Shown here: piece after piece, positions 31,735 to 43,097 of the stretch
How positions within the stretch are numbered: the first letter of the stretch is position 1
Layout of the letters: each line of letters opens with the position of its first letter
Source: Balanoglossus misakiensis
Lineage: Eukaryota; Hemichordata
DNA length: 64,000 nucleotides
Assembly (NCBI GenBank): GCA_040954595.2
Contig: CM082595.2
Location: forward strand, 8,556,001 to 8,620,000
Direction: 5' to 3'
Made by a program: the position numbers and the translations under genes
The notes under the pieces: model-generated
What the model was told of the DNA's origin: nothing
Databases searched by the model: none
The model's input: the letters and a program-made list of their open reading frames with translations, nothing else

Positions 31735-33890
31735 ATTTCTTCTGTCACAAAAATTGCATGGGAGTTCTAATTCTAAAAGGAGCACTGATTTGATAAAATA
31801 TCTCAAAGTCAAGTTTTGGATGTGGCTCCAGTTCAAGTATTGTAGGTGACTAGTTTTCCGGAGTTCAAGTCTGTATACTTGCAGTAGAGTTGGTCACATG
31901 GACTTGGGTAATCTGAGTGTGGTCAGAAATTGAACTTACACACACACATTGATTGAGTTAAGAACATGTCTGGTGTATTACTGTAATATGACTAGATACT
32001 GCAAATGCATACACAATAAGCGTATGTTAAAATACACAGTTTTCATTGATATATCTGATTCATGAAATTAAATACACATGTTCATTAAAACCCACTATGA
32101 TAGAGCACCCCCACTGTTCAGAATGTCAGTTTTGAAGTCCTATATCTATGACGTCATGCCTAGCTGTCAATGTTAACTGATGTGTACTTGTACTACTTGT
32201 AAATGGAAGTACTTTAAAGTAAAGCTCAGATGTAAGGGTTTTGTAAAATAAATATAATATTAAAACATTGCAATCATTTTAGTCCTTCGGAACAGCGGTT
32301 CAATTGACTAATGTGATCACTCTGTGTGCGGCATATGGCATATTAAGCATTTAGTATTTTTCAATCAGAAGCCATTAATCCTGTGATTAATTCTGCTTCT
32401 TGCAACACTGATTTTAAATCACCACACATGAATATTTTTATCCAAAGGACTGTGGTGCCCAAGTTTTTATGATAAGATAAACAAACAGTGAAATTCACTG
32501 AAGAAGTGAGTGAGCACTTGGCCTATCATTGTTCAATGAAATGTGACCACCAATTCATTGACGCCTTGAGCATAGCAACAACAACCTGTGTATTGACGAT
32601 ACTGCCTGTAGCCTTTCAGTTGATGTTGCTTGATGTACATATATGACTGGAGTCGATCATTTGTGTTTTTGTTGCATTGTTATTTTTAACAGCGTATTAA
32701 GCAATTTTTGTTTGAGTTCATCATTCAGTGATGGTAGCTGACTAAAATCAGTGATTGTCGTCAGGTTATGTATTTCAATTTTCAGGATGACTGCTTTTGT
32801 AATAAATTCACAAGTTCTGTGACCGTCACAATAGTGTTCTGAATTATTGGTTTGTTTTCCTGTAGTGTGCATTTACATGTTCCCAGATAGGAAGTTTTAA
32901 TGGGTATTAGTGTCAACATCCACAAGTGACTTGAGGCCAGTGAACTTGCAGTTGTGTGTAGTTTGGATATTAGCTTGTGGTGATATTAACATGGCGAATA
33001 TCAAAATAGTACAAACAAATGTTTAAAACAGGACATATCCATAGCTTTCCCTTTCATAATTGGACTGTATTGTTATTGAAGTACAAAGACTTTCCAGCAA
33101 CATGACATGGCTGGATTTTTTTGTAGGAAACAAGTCCGGCTGCTATTTGCTGTCTTTGTATTACACTACTAGTAACATCTCCATTTCTAGCTTTGCACCT
33201 CACATTCAATGAATAGACCTGTGGATGTTTTGACACTTCTCGTCAATGAATGTGTATGGCTGCAGTTTATCAAATGATACACAAGTCAAAGGAACAAACA
33301 GTGACTTTTATTTCTTTTGAGAACCTTGCATTCTTATATTTAAATGCTCACTCACTGGCCCCAATTGCAAAATAGCAACATTTAATACATGCGATATTCA
33401 ATGCGTTTACAGTATTCAAAAATGTTTGAAATTGAATATTGTGCCAAAGAGTGGTGTTGTCAGTCCAAATATCAAAGCATTGAATGATTGTTCACAGTTT
33501 CCTGTATGGTTTGGCCCACCTCTTGTGAAAAGATGACTTGTGATATAGTGTTGTACATTGAAAAGAAATATATATACATGTATTTTAAATAATTCATATT
33601 TTCAATCTAGAAGTGGGAGCTGCTTCCTCAAGATATAATTGACTGTCAGAATGAAAGGCAAGCGATTCACACAAGTTAACTCCAACACAACAACTCTTCA
33701 ATTAAATAATTGACATCAGATAACCACAAAGGCATTATTCAAATAAATTGTATAAATGCAGTTACAAGATTTGATGTCTGAAATTTACTGATATGTGTAG
33801 ATTTTGTCAGCATTTCCCTTCCTGGGTTACTTTGCGATTAGTTGTTTTGCGTAGTAGAATGGAACAGTGCCCGGTCCGGATTGGTCACAT
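31735..33890. repeat. large duplicated segment, copy 2 (pairs with 16735-19285)
   Basis: Same orientation as copy 1 and without the 18.5-kb hairpin insertion. Short frames inside are intronic. It lies between the candidate exons at 30423 and 34016, so it is probably the original intron location (inference). Confidence 0.65.
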
Positions 33891-34015
33891 TAATGTTCAG
33901 AGAGAAAGTTAATTTGGCAACTGCTCATTGTATGAAAGGTCATAGGGTTAAGATGTCTTATGTCAAAGTCACTTATGAATCCCTTAAAGATAAATGTAAC
34001 CTATCTTATTGACAG

Positions 34016-34066
34016 ATAAGCCAGCAACAACAGAGAAATGTTATACACCCAAATGCTATCAACGAG
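34016..34066 (+). CDS. candidate 17-codon two-cysteine exon
   Basis: Acceptor TCTTATTGACAG and donor GTGAGC bound 51 bases reading DKPATTEKCYTPKCYQR with phase-1 entry and exit. It has two cysteines (C-x4-C), as in the 30423 exon, and the start resembles a Thr/Pro linker. No domain is recognised. Phase, size and shared cysteine spacing support both small exons belonging to the EGF gene's 3' part. Confidence 0.4.
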
Positions 34067-36211
34067 GTGAGCTTCTGTCTATCTAGGAAATGGTGCCACA
34101 CTGCTACTGATAAGGACAAAAAAAGAGTTTTGTTTAGCGCGTAGGAAAATGTCAAAAATTTTAGTTATGGTAAACAACCAACACGCAAACATTTATTTTC
34201 TTTTCAATTGTTTGATAAAATTATTATAACTATCCCAAAATTTGCAGCTTGTGTGCCTTTAAAATTCAAATTCCTGTCCAAAGGGTGTCTACCCCTGCTG
34301 GTCAACTGTTATATAGGCAATTTACACAAACACGTACCAGTATAGATTCGACCACAGTCCTGTTGGCAAACATGCTCCAATGGTCTTTGCAGACAACCAT
34401 CATAAATGCATGAAACGCAGCACGCTCATTCAGTCCGATAATAGGTGGTAAAACATAACATTTTGACATCACTAACATTTTTCCCAGTGACCAAATAATC
34501 TCAGTTTGAATCGACTGTTGATTTTGTGGAAACATTAACATGGCCAGTTTTGTCCAGTGGCTGTGATTGAAACCATCTCCAATACCAGAAAAATGCTGAT
34601 CCAAAACAAACGTTAAGCACAAATTGTCATTTTGACTCGTATACTCAGAGTTTCGGAAACTTGATCAAGTAATATGACTTCAGAGAGGGGGGGGGGAGCA
34701 GTATCCCCTTCCATTTATTGGCTGTTTAAACAGATGTGTCAGTTATGTTGAAGCATTCTTCCTGCTTTATGCAGATGCAATTTGCGCCCCCATCCTCTAC
34801 ATACTGTAATCAGTCTCAGTGTTTGCCTGCTCGAGATTGTCAGTTTTTCATTAAAAGGAAATATTCATTTAAATTAAGCTTTAAATAATCTTATATATGA
34901 TATTAATTATGTCTATTAAATGACATTTCATAATATATCAAGATCAACACTTATGTATGACAAAACAGGCCAAAAATGAAAGAAAATCTAAAATTCCTGT
35001 ATTTTTTAAAAATTGCAATTTTGCAATGAAAAATGAAAATCTAATGTTTCAGCGGTGTACATTTACTTGCATGAGTTCTAGTGGAGGAGATCATGTTTTG
35101 TTTATGAAGTTCAATAGTCAGAAATGCAACGTTTTCATTGTTTCTTGCATTTCCCACGGTGGCAGCCATATTCCTTTATGGCAAAGCTTTATTATTTATC
35201 TGGTTAAAACTTGCAAATGCACTCATATTTAGGGTTAAAAATACTTGTATACAGTTCAGTGCCTACATCTGCATGGACTAATACTAGTAAAGTTTGAAAA
35301 AAAATGATAATTATCCCTAAAGTTTCAACTTATATGCCTGTAAGCGACATACCTTGTATGTGCATGAATTTGTCGTCAACCGGAAACGGATTACTTGTAT
35401 GAAAATGTTTGGAGTTCTCGCAGCGATTTTAAATTCACCACTATTTTCTTGGGCTGGCCATCTGAAAGGCAGCATGGTTGTCAAAGGATAAATCTTTTAT
35501 GTCAACCGAGCAACATATTTAATATCATGAAGTGTACACAACATTTGCACTGCTGGAACTATCATGACCACAATACTTGTTTACAATACTTGTTTACCAT
35601 GGAGGTCAACTGGACCCCTATAAAAACGGTAGAACCGTTTTAATCCAGCTGACTTTCAAATTGCAAAGTACCGTCACAATCAAATTTGATAAGCCTATTT
35701 ATATGCATTAATTCAAGTTTAAAGGAAAACTCATGAAAAAATGTGCGTTTTGTGTTTACCCCACTGTGTTCACTGATCAGGTTTGCAAAATACATTCAAC
35801 CTTATGTAGTATGGTAATCAAACACTTAAAATGTGATGTCATATAACAAAGGCGTGTTGAAATACCCTGAAAGAAATAAAGTGTCTGTTTTACTTCTTAC
35901 AATATACCATGCCAACAATTCTGCTGATGCAAAATTCAGTTGATGCAACACTTACAGATGTATGCACAGAACATAAAATCAGTATGGGAACCCTCCATTA
36001 AAACTTTTGCACTTTGTACCTGACTTGGCTATTGTCAAGTCGTGTCACTTAATATGTAATATTACCTGTAATCTGTTTGGTTTTGTTATTATTTTGTTAT
36101 TTCATGCGTCCTTGAGCTTGGTGGGTGACACACTTTACACACCAGCTTGTTGCATGCATGGCACTATTTTTTGACTAAAAATGTTCCTTCCAGGCCATTA
36201 AATTACCTATA
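34067..36211. other. unannotated intron or intergenic stretch
   Basis: AT-rich sequence with only short unsupported frames. A G run lies near 34686. No repeats shared with other parts of the window were noticed. Confidence 0.4.
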
Positions 36212-36386
36212 CAGTAAAACTCCAATTATCCATATCCAATTATCCGAACTGTTTGGTTATCCAAACTGCTGTCATGTCCCCCAAACAGTTCTTTTGTATA
36301 GGATCGCTATCTGAATAACCGAACTGTCTGCATATCCGAACAAAATCAATGTCCCCCTGTCAGTTCGGATAATTGGAGTTTTACTG
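36212..36386. mobile_element. 175-bp Tigger/pogo-like MITE
   Basis: It begins CAGTAAAACTCCAATTATCC and ends with its exact reverse complement (GGATAATTGGAGTTTTACTG), with TA on both sides. The CAGT...ATTATCC tip is typical of pogo/Tigger elements (established). There is no coding capacity. Internal ATCCGAAC repeats match the next element's family. Confidence 0.8.
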
Positions 36387-36882
36387 TATTGGGATATATC
36401 TTCATTTTGGCAATTTGTACGATGGGTAAACACTATTTGACGGGCGGAGAAGGCCTGCTTATTGATATGTATTCTATTGCAACCAATCAGTACACATAGT
36501 TAGAGACTGCTCAGCACTCCAGATCTTATATCGAGAGCGGCCACTGTTTCGCGAGTATAAATTTTCGCGTTCTCTTATTTCATTCACTGCATCGTTATCT
36601 TCAAAAAAAATTACGTGACACTTTATTTTTACACTATTTTGGCACTTGCGTATTTGGCGAAAATGTATTGCTCGCGAAAAATTAAAGCCGCTTGCACAAG
36701 TGCCATTGTTAGGGCGCCCTTTTTGGGATTATAAAATTTGGTAAACATTTCTTATCAGTGACTCAAATACTTTTGCTGCATGCACATGTGTATAAAAGGG
36801 ACAGGGTCATCGCCCTCTACGCGCGTCCACAGCAGCGTGACTAAAGGTCACTATGTTCACACGTGATTTGAGTCGCTGTTTA
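36387..36882. other. spacer between two Tigger-like elements
   Basis: No gene seen. 36690-36715 (CACAAGTGCCATTGTTAGGG) is loosely inverted relative to 38185-38211, hinting that an older element may enclose the one at 36883. Confidence 0.35.
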
Positions 36883-38071
36883 CAGTGGAACGCCGATTAT
36901 CCGAACCTGTTGGGCGGGTTAGATTTTGTTCGGATAATTGATTGTTCGGATAATTGATTTTGGCACGTCCCAACAAAGGAAATTGACCACACCATTGGGG
37001 CATGCGTATGTTACGATGTTTCCCACATGCACATGCATTTTCCATGCACTCACAAAAAGAAGTTAATAAAATAATAAAACACAATTCGTCTTCTTTTATA
37101 TAAAAAAATACATATATTAAGAGTTCAAAAGGTTAAGAAAGAAAAAAAGACGAAGTCAAAGCTGCAATGTTCTGATCCGTTCAACATCGTATGTGGCCGG
37201 TCATCGTACCAAACCACGGAACGTGCGTAGGCCTTCCATGGCCACAGTAGATTTCGCTAGAGCTGGTGTCTCGTTCTCTTTATCGTCCTAATTTTTCATG
37301 CAATGAGTTTATTTCTGAGAAACAAAGTCGATGATTTCATCATACGTTAATGTTTCGAAGCTGTCATAGTTCTCGCTAGTCTCCAAATCTTCGATGTCAG
37401 TGACATTCAAACCGCGCAAAACATGCTCTCCGCACGAGGTCACTTCCGCAAGTGACGTCTTGGCTGTCATTCATATCGGCGCTGCCATGGTCACCGACCG
37501 CGACCCGACACGCCTTCACTGTGTCGCGGAATGAAGTCCATGCGTTTGAAAAGCCGTGTCTTTGATGTTGACACCTCGGGCGATCTCCGCCGTCTGCTCG
37601 CACGAGTCAAAGACGGGCGATCTCACCCAACCCATGGCTTTCATTTGTATTATCAACGACAGTGCTAAGCTTATTTCGGCGATAAATCTACTTCACACTA
37701 TCAAAAAATTGCCAAAGCCGTGCCGACGCGACAAGTGATTTTGCGTGTTTTACACTTGAGTGTGAAATCCTAGTGTCGAATGTTACGATACCCGAAAGTG
37801 TGACACTCTGTTGTCGTAAAATGATTGAAATATTCAATGATAAAGACGTTTTTAACACGTCCCACCTCCCTTTACAACAGAAACAATTAGAACTGACCAA
37901 AGAAAACTGTCCGAAATGTCAGTTTTCCTGCGGAAATGTCACAGACCGCCGAGAAAACAGGTGCTTGGCATGGCTAATAAAATGTTCAGGGACCGTACCC
38001 GGGACCGTACCAAAGCGTTCGGATAATCCGAAATTCGGATAATCGGCGTTCGGATAATCGGCGTTCCACTG
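36883..38071 (-). mobile_element. 1.2-kb Tigger/pogo-like transposon, internally deleted
   Basis: TIR CAGTGGAACGCCGATTATCC with perfect reverse complement at the right (GGATAATCGGCGTTCCACTG), flanked by TA. On the minus strand about 37600-37310, broken frames read AWTSFRDTVKACRVA and, in another frame, HVLRGLNVTDIEDL ... YDEIIDFVSQ. This resembles the C-terminal end of Tigger transposases, including the acidic tail (inference from motif style). The DDE catalytic core is not recognisable, so the copy is defective. Confidence 0.7.
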
Positions 38072-38131
38072 TAGTGCAGCGCCCCGACCCAGGTCCCACC
38101 CCTCAACACCGTCCCCAAAAAAGCCGCTCTC

Positions 38132-38211
38132 ACCTTTTCACACGTGGCACTTACAAATTAACGCCGCCCTAGGGCCGCTGCTGGGGCGGCGTTGATGGCA
38201 CGTGTGAAAGG
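38132..38211. repeat. GC-rich hairpin beside the Tigger element
   Basis: CCTTTTCACACGTGGCAC ... AACGCCGCC is mirrored by GGCGGCGTTGATGGCACGTG, with TGAAAGG beyond. A stem-loop of about 80 bases, possibly a remnant of another TIR element. Confidence 0.45.
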
Positions 38212-38470
38212 CACTAAAGTGTTTTACAGTATGTACTTTTTAATCCCTTCAAATATTTGAATATGATTAATTCCATGATAAGTGGGACAAGAAACCACAG
38301 TTGATACCCAAAAAAAATATTGAGAAAATAACCCGAAGTTGGAGTTACTGAGCTTTAAATTGATTTCAATAATCTCCCAAGTGAAAATTGGCTGAAGCTC
38401 CTGTAGTCAGTTACCTGTTGGTAGATTGACACATGACAATGATTGACTGTTTACACTTTTGATCTTTTAG

Positions 38471-38692
38471 AGGAATATTCAAGCACTGCAGGAGAATCTA
38501 GAGATGGCACAGAAAATAAGAACTTGAATTGAAGAATCAGCAAGATCAACATGCACGACAAAATCAACTCATAACACAAAGACAACAACAAAAGCAATTA
38601 CAAAGATAGCCCAACAACAACAACAACAAGCAGTGCAAGCACAGCCATCCAATATACAATCAACAAATCAACAACTAAGACACCACTTTCAA
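38471..38692 (+). pseudogene. candidate low-complexity (Ser/Thr- or Gln-rich) exon
   Basis: 222 bases (a multiple of three) between acceptor GATCTTTTAG and donor GTAAGT. With phase-1 entry, as in the EGF exons, it starts EEYSSTAGESRDGTENKN. It then needs a +1 shift (STCTTKSTHNTKTTTKAITK) and a compensating shift back (SPTTTTTSSASTAIQYTINK), giving a mucin-like Ser/Thr-rich stretch. Shifted by one base, the same path reads as a coiled-coil/Gln-rich protein (NIQALQENLEMAQKIR; QRQQQKQLQR; QQQQQQAVQAQ). Either way two opposite frameshifts are needed. Exon length and phase favour the Ser/Thr reading. Confidence 0.4.
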
Positions 38693-39842
38693 GTAAGTTG
38701 TCACAATAATGTGAACAGTGAATATTTTGAAAACCAAGACTGATACCCGTGTCACTCCTGGGAATTGTTATGTGGGGAAAAATAAAATCATTTTTCTCAA
38801 AAAAGGAGCTTTCTTGATGTTACAAATAACATGTTCTGTGCCATTCCCGAAATTATCTTAATGTATTTGGGACCTGACAGTCACACAGAATAAATTCAAA
38901 GCACTATTTGCCCAAAGCAGACCTAAATTACAGACAGAGGAATACAACAAATCTTGTCTCATTCTTATTTTCAATTCTTCTAGTTTTTCCATGGTATCAG
39001 TGTGGAAGCACTGATGATAACCTCCGTCAGACAGTTTTAAATGCAGACAATCGTCTTACTCTTATGCACATATGTGTAATTTTGTGTGTACAAAATAAGA
39101 TCAAATCCAAATATCTGCAAATTTTATGTGCATGCATTCAAATAGTGGACTGCCTTCACTTCCTTTCATATTTCTTGCCCACCATATATATATATATATA
39201 TATAAAGAAGACTTTCATTTTGTCTCTTCTTTTCACTCAATTTGCTGTTTTTTTTTCCTAATTTACGACACAGAGTATGGTTGCCGCCATCTTGTCTGTT
39301 GTATAGACAGAATTGTGTCATTGATAAAGTTTTTGTAACCAGAATCTCTGCTTTGGCACATGCGCATTAGACGATCATAACCCTTTAACAAAAGTCTGCT
39401 TAGAATTTAAATCACATTGTTTTCAAAATGTCTGCATCTGATTACATGGTGAATTAAAGCTGAAAGCAGTGTTCACTGGGCCCAAGCGATTCCCAGGGTT
39501 TCTACAGAATGCCAAGGATTATCTGCTGTGGATACCAGAAATTTTGTCAAAAAGTTTTGATCCTAAACTGATTTATGTCCTACAAAATCCAAACTTCTAG
39601 ATCTATTGGTTAGCCTAGAATTAGGCGTGTACATAATTAATTAGGTCAATGGGGGTCCTGAAATTAACCATCAAATAGTAGACACGACACGACTATACCC
39701 GAAATTACAGTTACTTTATGCCTCCCTAAATTTCAGTCTGATTGACAAATGTGAAGAACGTTAAAGAGAGCTGTCTCCTGATACATTGCCGCTTTCTGTG
39801 AAGTGACTTTAAAAAGAAAACCATTTTGTTTGCATTCAACAG

Positions 39843-40022
39843 CAACAACAAAAACAACAAGCTAGCGGTACACAACCAACCATTCCACCACCACCACCAC
39901 AACAACAACAACCAGCAGCAACACAACAAACATGGCAACAACAACAGCAGTTCTTACAACAACAGCAATCACAACAACAACAACAGCTGTTACTAGGACA
40001 ATAGCCACGGCCGCGACCACAG
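39843..40022 (+). pseudogene. candidate low-complexity Thr- or Gln-rich exon
   Basis: 180 bases (a multiple of three) between acceptor TTTGCATTCAACAG and a possible donor GTACCT. With phase-1 entry it reads TTKTTS, a TAG at 39863-39865, then a Thr-rich mucin-like stretch (NHSTTTTTTTTTSSNTTN; AVLTTTAITTTTTAVTRTIA). In phase 0 it reads Gln/Pro-rich (TIPPPPPQQQQPAATQQ), with a TAG, and continues unspliced to SSSLLADDMSLFDILNQ and a TAA at 40125-40127 that overlaps an AATAAA signal. The first fits the secreted EGF gene; the second looks like a nuclear-protein C-terminus. The choice is unresolved. Confidence 0.4.
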
Positions 40023-40412
40023 GTACCTCAGATGGGCTTGGCACCCAGCATGCAACAAACACAGCAACAATCAAGTAGTAGTCTGCTGGCTGATGACATG
40101 AGTCTTTTTGATATTCTGAATCAATAAATTCATACAGGAAACTGACTATAATGAACACGAGACTGTAGACTTTAATTAAACAGATCAAATAACACAGAAT
40201 GGTTATTCCAGTGTAGTAACAGAATAGACTTGTTCTGTACTAATTCTTGCATTAGCTTTACTTTGTTTCCATCGTAATACCTTATTTCAATATGACCATA
40301 TTTGTATGCGAGACAGATGTAACTGGTTGTCAGTGTCTATCGTAATACAAAGTCTGCCATACACAAAGCAACTATGCATTGTCTTCTGGTGTGAAAAAAA
40401 GATACTTAGGAT

Positions 40413-40626
40413 GTACTGTAAAACAGGAAATTTTCACGAGCGATAAATTTGCATGAATCATGCAAGAGCCAAAATAACCTGAAAACTAAAAAGTCGCAAA
40501 AAAAATGTTTTTCTGAAATAATGATGAATTGAAATTCGAGAATGCGAAAATTAATCATTACATAACAGTCGCCACTTTTGATATTGCGAAAATTTCCTGT
40601 TGGGAAAATTTCATGTTTTACAGTAT
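40413..40626. mobile_element. ~210-bp MITE with 22-bp TIR
   Basis: Starts at TACTGTAAAACAGGAAATTT and ends with GAAAATTTCATGTTTTACAG and TA, an inverted pair with one mismatch over 22 bases. The minus-strand 146-codon frame (40846-40406) runs through it and is not a gene. Confidence 0.6.
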
Positions 40627-40919
40627 AACAGTATAGAAAACATTTTCCAATTTCCGAAAAGTAGCCGTTTTTTAAACTTTTTTCAAGGAAATTAGTGTTT
40701 TGTTCACAGTACAATATATTTCGATATTTTTCTATGATTAATTTCAAGATGTTTGCGAGTGTGCAGAAAGAAAAGAATAAACTGTGAAATTTCCATAGAA
40801 ATAATAAAGGAGCCATCTTTGGGTTGTATGGATTTGAATATTTCATTGAAAAAAACTAATAATTAAATTATGAATTCAATTAATAGTACAATTTGCAAAA
40901 ATTGCTAGTCACTCCAGAA

Positions 40920-41313
40920 GGGTCAGTGTCTGGAAATTTCCGACCTCTGACCCTTGTCAGTGGTCGGAAATTTCCAGACACTCAGGGAATGTGAGAGCCT
41001 GGAAATTTCCAAGCACTGACAAGGGTCAGTGGTCGGAAATTTCCAGACACTCAGGGAATGTGAGAGCCTGGAAATTTCCAAGCACTGACAAGGGTCAGTG
41101 GTCGGAAATTTCCAGACACTCAGGGAATGCGAGAGCTTAGAAATTTCCAAGCACTGACAAGGGTCAGTGGTCGGAAATTTCCAGACACTCAGGGAATGTG
41201 AGAGCCTAGAAATTTCCAAGCACTGATAGGGTTAGTGGCCGGAAATATCCAGACACTCAGGGAATGTGAGAGCCTTGAAATTTCCAAGCATTGACAGGGT
41301 CAGTGCTTGGAAA
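40920..41313. repeat. 69-bp tandem array, left arm of foldback-like structure
   Basis: About five copies of a 69-bp unit (TGGTCGGAAATTTCCAGACA ... CTCAGGGAATGTGAGAGCCT ... AAGCACTGACAAGGGTCAG). The spacing is 40961, 41030, 41099 and so on. Each unit holds two GGAAATTTCC palindromes. Because 69 is 23 codons, repetitive frames stay open, which explains the minus-strand peptide with the WKFPTTDPCQC repeat. Confidence 0.85.
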
Positions 41314-42228
41314 TCTTGAGTTTCTCTGTCATGTTTCAAATTATGGCCTTTAGGAAAGCTATCTGTTGAGGAACTGCGCCTGTGTTTATATCTTCAACCC
41401 TACGGATGAGATTGGTCATTTGACTGCGGTGGCCTCTTCTGCTGTTCTTCTCTCTCTCTCCATGCCCGACATCCTGGTCTCGGCACCAACAAATGTACCG
41501 CGTACACTTGGGAATAGGTTCGGAATGAAGAGAGAGGGGCGGGATGGCCAATACTTGTTTATAAACAGTGGTTTGAACTGTGACATTTGGTAACACTGCA
41601 TAATTCAAGAACAATAGCATTTGGTAGTTGTGAAGTTGTGACTTTGTATACAGAGTAGAAAGAACAATTATGTCAGATAAACAATACCAATTCCCAATAA
41701 ACAACTAGTGTATGGGCTAACTCAGAGGAGTTGGTAGGCGAAGCCTGTCATGAACATTGTGACGCTAAGGCTCCTTAGACAAACCTGTTGCGTCTGAGGT
41801 CCAGATCCGTACCAGAGCTTTTCGTCGAAATTCGATTTTATCGGGAGAATATCCTTTCCCTGTCTACTAACCGGTTATAACCGACTCCACGATTGACTTC
41901 TTCTAACATCCGAACCGCTCGCTTTCTGAAACTTTTGTGTTTACCCATTGAGATAACCTCACTGTATTCAATATGGCGATCTCAACAGGTAAACACAAGA
42001 GAAAATCAGAAAGCGAGCGGCTCGGAAGTTAATTACATCATATTTGGAGTCATTTGTGGGTAGACGGGGGAAAGATTCCCCCCGATAAAATCGAATCTCG
42101 GCCGAAAAGCTGCTGTCCGGATCCGGATCTCAGACGAATCAGTTTTGTCCATGGAGCCTTGCAGAGATGTGGTGGAAGCCATGTATTAAACGCCGGGAGA
42201 ACGCATACCTGTACGGGGGACTACCACG

Positions 42229-42544
42229 ACCCTGTCAGTGCTTGCAAATTTCAAGGCTCTCACATTCCCTGAGTGTCTGGAAATTTCCGACCACTGACCC
42301 TTGTCAGTGCTTGGAAATTTCTAAGCTCTCACATTCCCTGAGTGTCTGGAAATTTCCGACCACTAACCCTTGTCAGTGCTTGGAAATTTCCAGGCTCTCA
42401 CATTCCCTGAGTGTCTGGAAATTTCCGACCACTGACCCTTGTCAGTGCTTGGAAATTTCCAGGCTCTCGCATTCCCTGAGTGTCTGGAAATTTCCGACCA
42501 CTGACCCTTGTCAGTGCTTGGAAATTTCCAAGCTCTCACATGCC
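42229..42544. repeat. 69-bp tandem array, right arm of foldback-like structure
   Basis: About five copies of the reverse complement of the left-arm unit (CAGTGCTTGGAAATTTCCAA ... TCTCACATTCCCTGAGTGTC). The plus-strand 158-codon frame through it is repeat-derived. Confidence 0.85.
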
Positions 42545-43043
42545 ACTGACTCTTTTCCAAGTATTTCAGCTGCAAAATATGGATTTGTCAATGAGCAGTG
42601 CTTATTTCCTAAAATTCATACGAAATCCAACGGATTTGTGTGATACGGATATTAATCTAACAATTCTTGTAATAAATATTGGGTTTCAGATTTACTTTTT
42701 GATGCTATTTTTTTTTTCTGGCGAAATTTTACAAACAATTCACACACTTGCAAATTTTCAATAGAAATATTACTCATGATAAACATGGAGACAAAGTTTC
42801 ATTAGAAAAAAATCAAAAGGACTGTCATGTACGTGGCTTTGATGGAGACTCAGTTTTTTCACAGATAAATTTTAATTTGAGTTTAAAGCCAAAATATGAC
42901 AAAATGCATTTTTCCTGCTGTACAGCTGCAGGAAAGAGACTAAGAATACCTTTATGTAATTTTTTCATTAGAAATTGGCAAAGAATAAGGAATATTTTCA
43001 TAAATTTCTAACTTTTTCAGCAGTAATTATGTAAAAAAGAGGT
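42545..43043. other. unannotated AT-rich stretch
   Basis: No splice-bounded exon or domain was recognised; short frames only. Confidence 0.4.
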
Positions 43044-43097
43044 TTTTCGGAAATTGGAAAATGTTTTCTATACTGTTAGTATATACCCATTTTTTCT

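Larger units (their letters stand above)
40920..42544. mobile_element. foldback-like element
   Basis: Two arrays of the same 69-bp unit in opposite orientation (40920-41313 and 42229-42544) flank ~915 bp of non-repetitive sequence. Long inverted repeats made of tandem repeats are the hallmark of foldback/Galileo-type DNA transposons (established). The middle has short frames only and no transposase was recognised. The ends and target duplication could not be fixed because no empty site exists in the window. Confidence 0.6.

Noticed and set aside
39862-40188. Minus-strand Val/Ala-rich 108-codon protein
   Set aside because: It is the complement of the CAA/ACA repeats and has no independent support.
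40406-40846. Minus-strand 146-codon Phe-rich protein
   Set aside because: Runs through a MITE and AT-rich sequence. The Phe/Ile/Leu richness simply reflects base composition.
40920-41313. CRISPR-like array
   Set aside because: Units are contiguous, with no unique spacers and no cas genes, and the context is an animal genome. It is a minisatellite.
40920-42643. Repetitive proteins with the unit WKFPTTDPCQCLEIS on both strands
   Set aside because: They come from the 69-bp repeat, whose length is a multiple of three. The same peptide appears from opposite strands of the two arms, which shows it is a repeat artefact.
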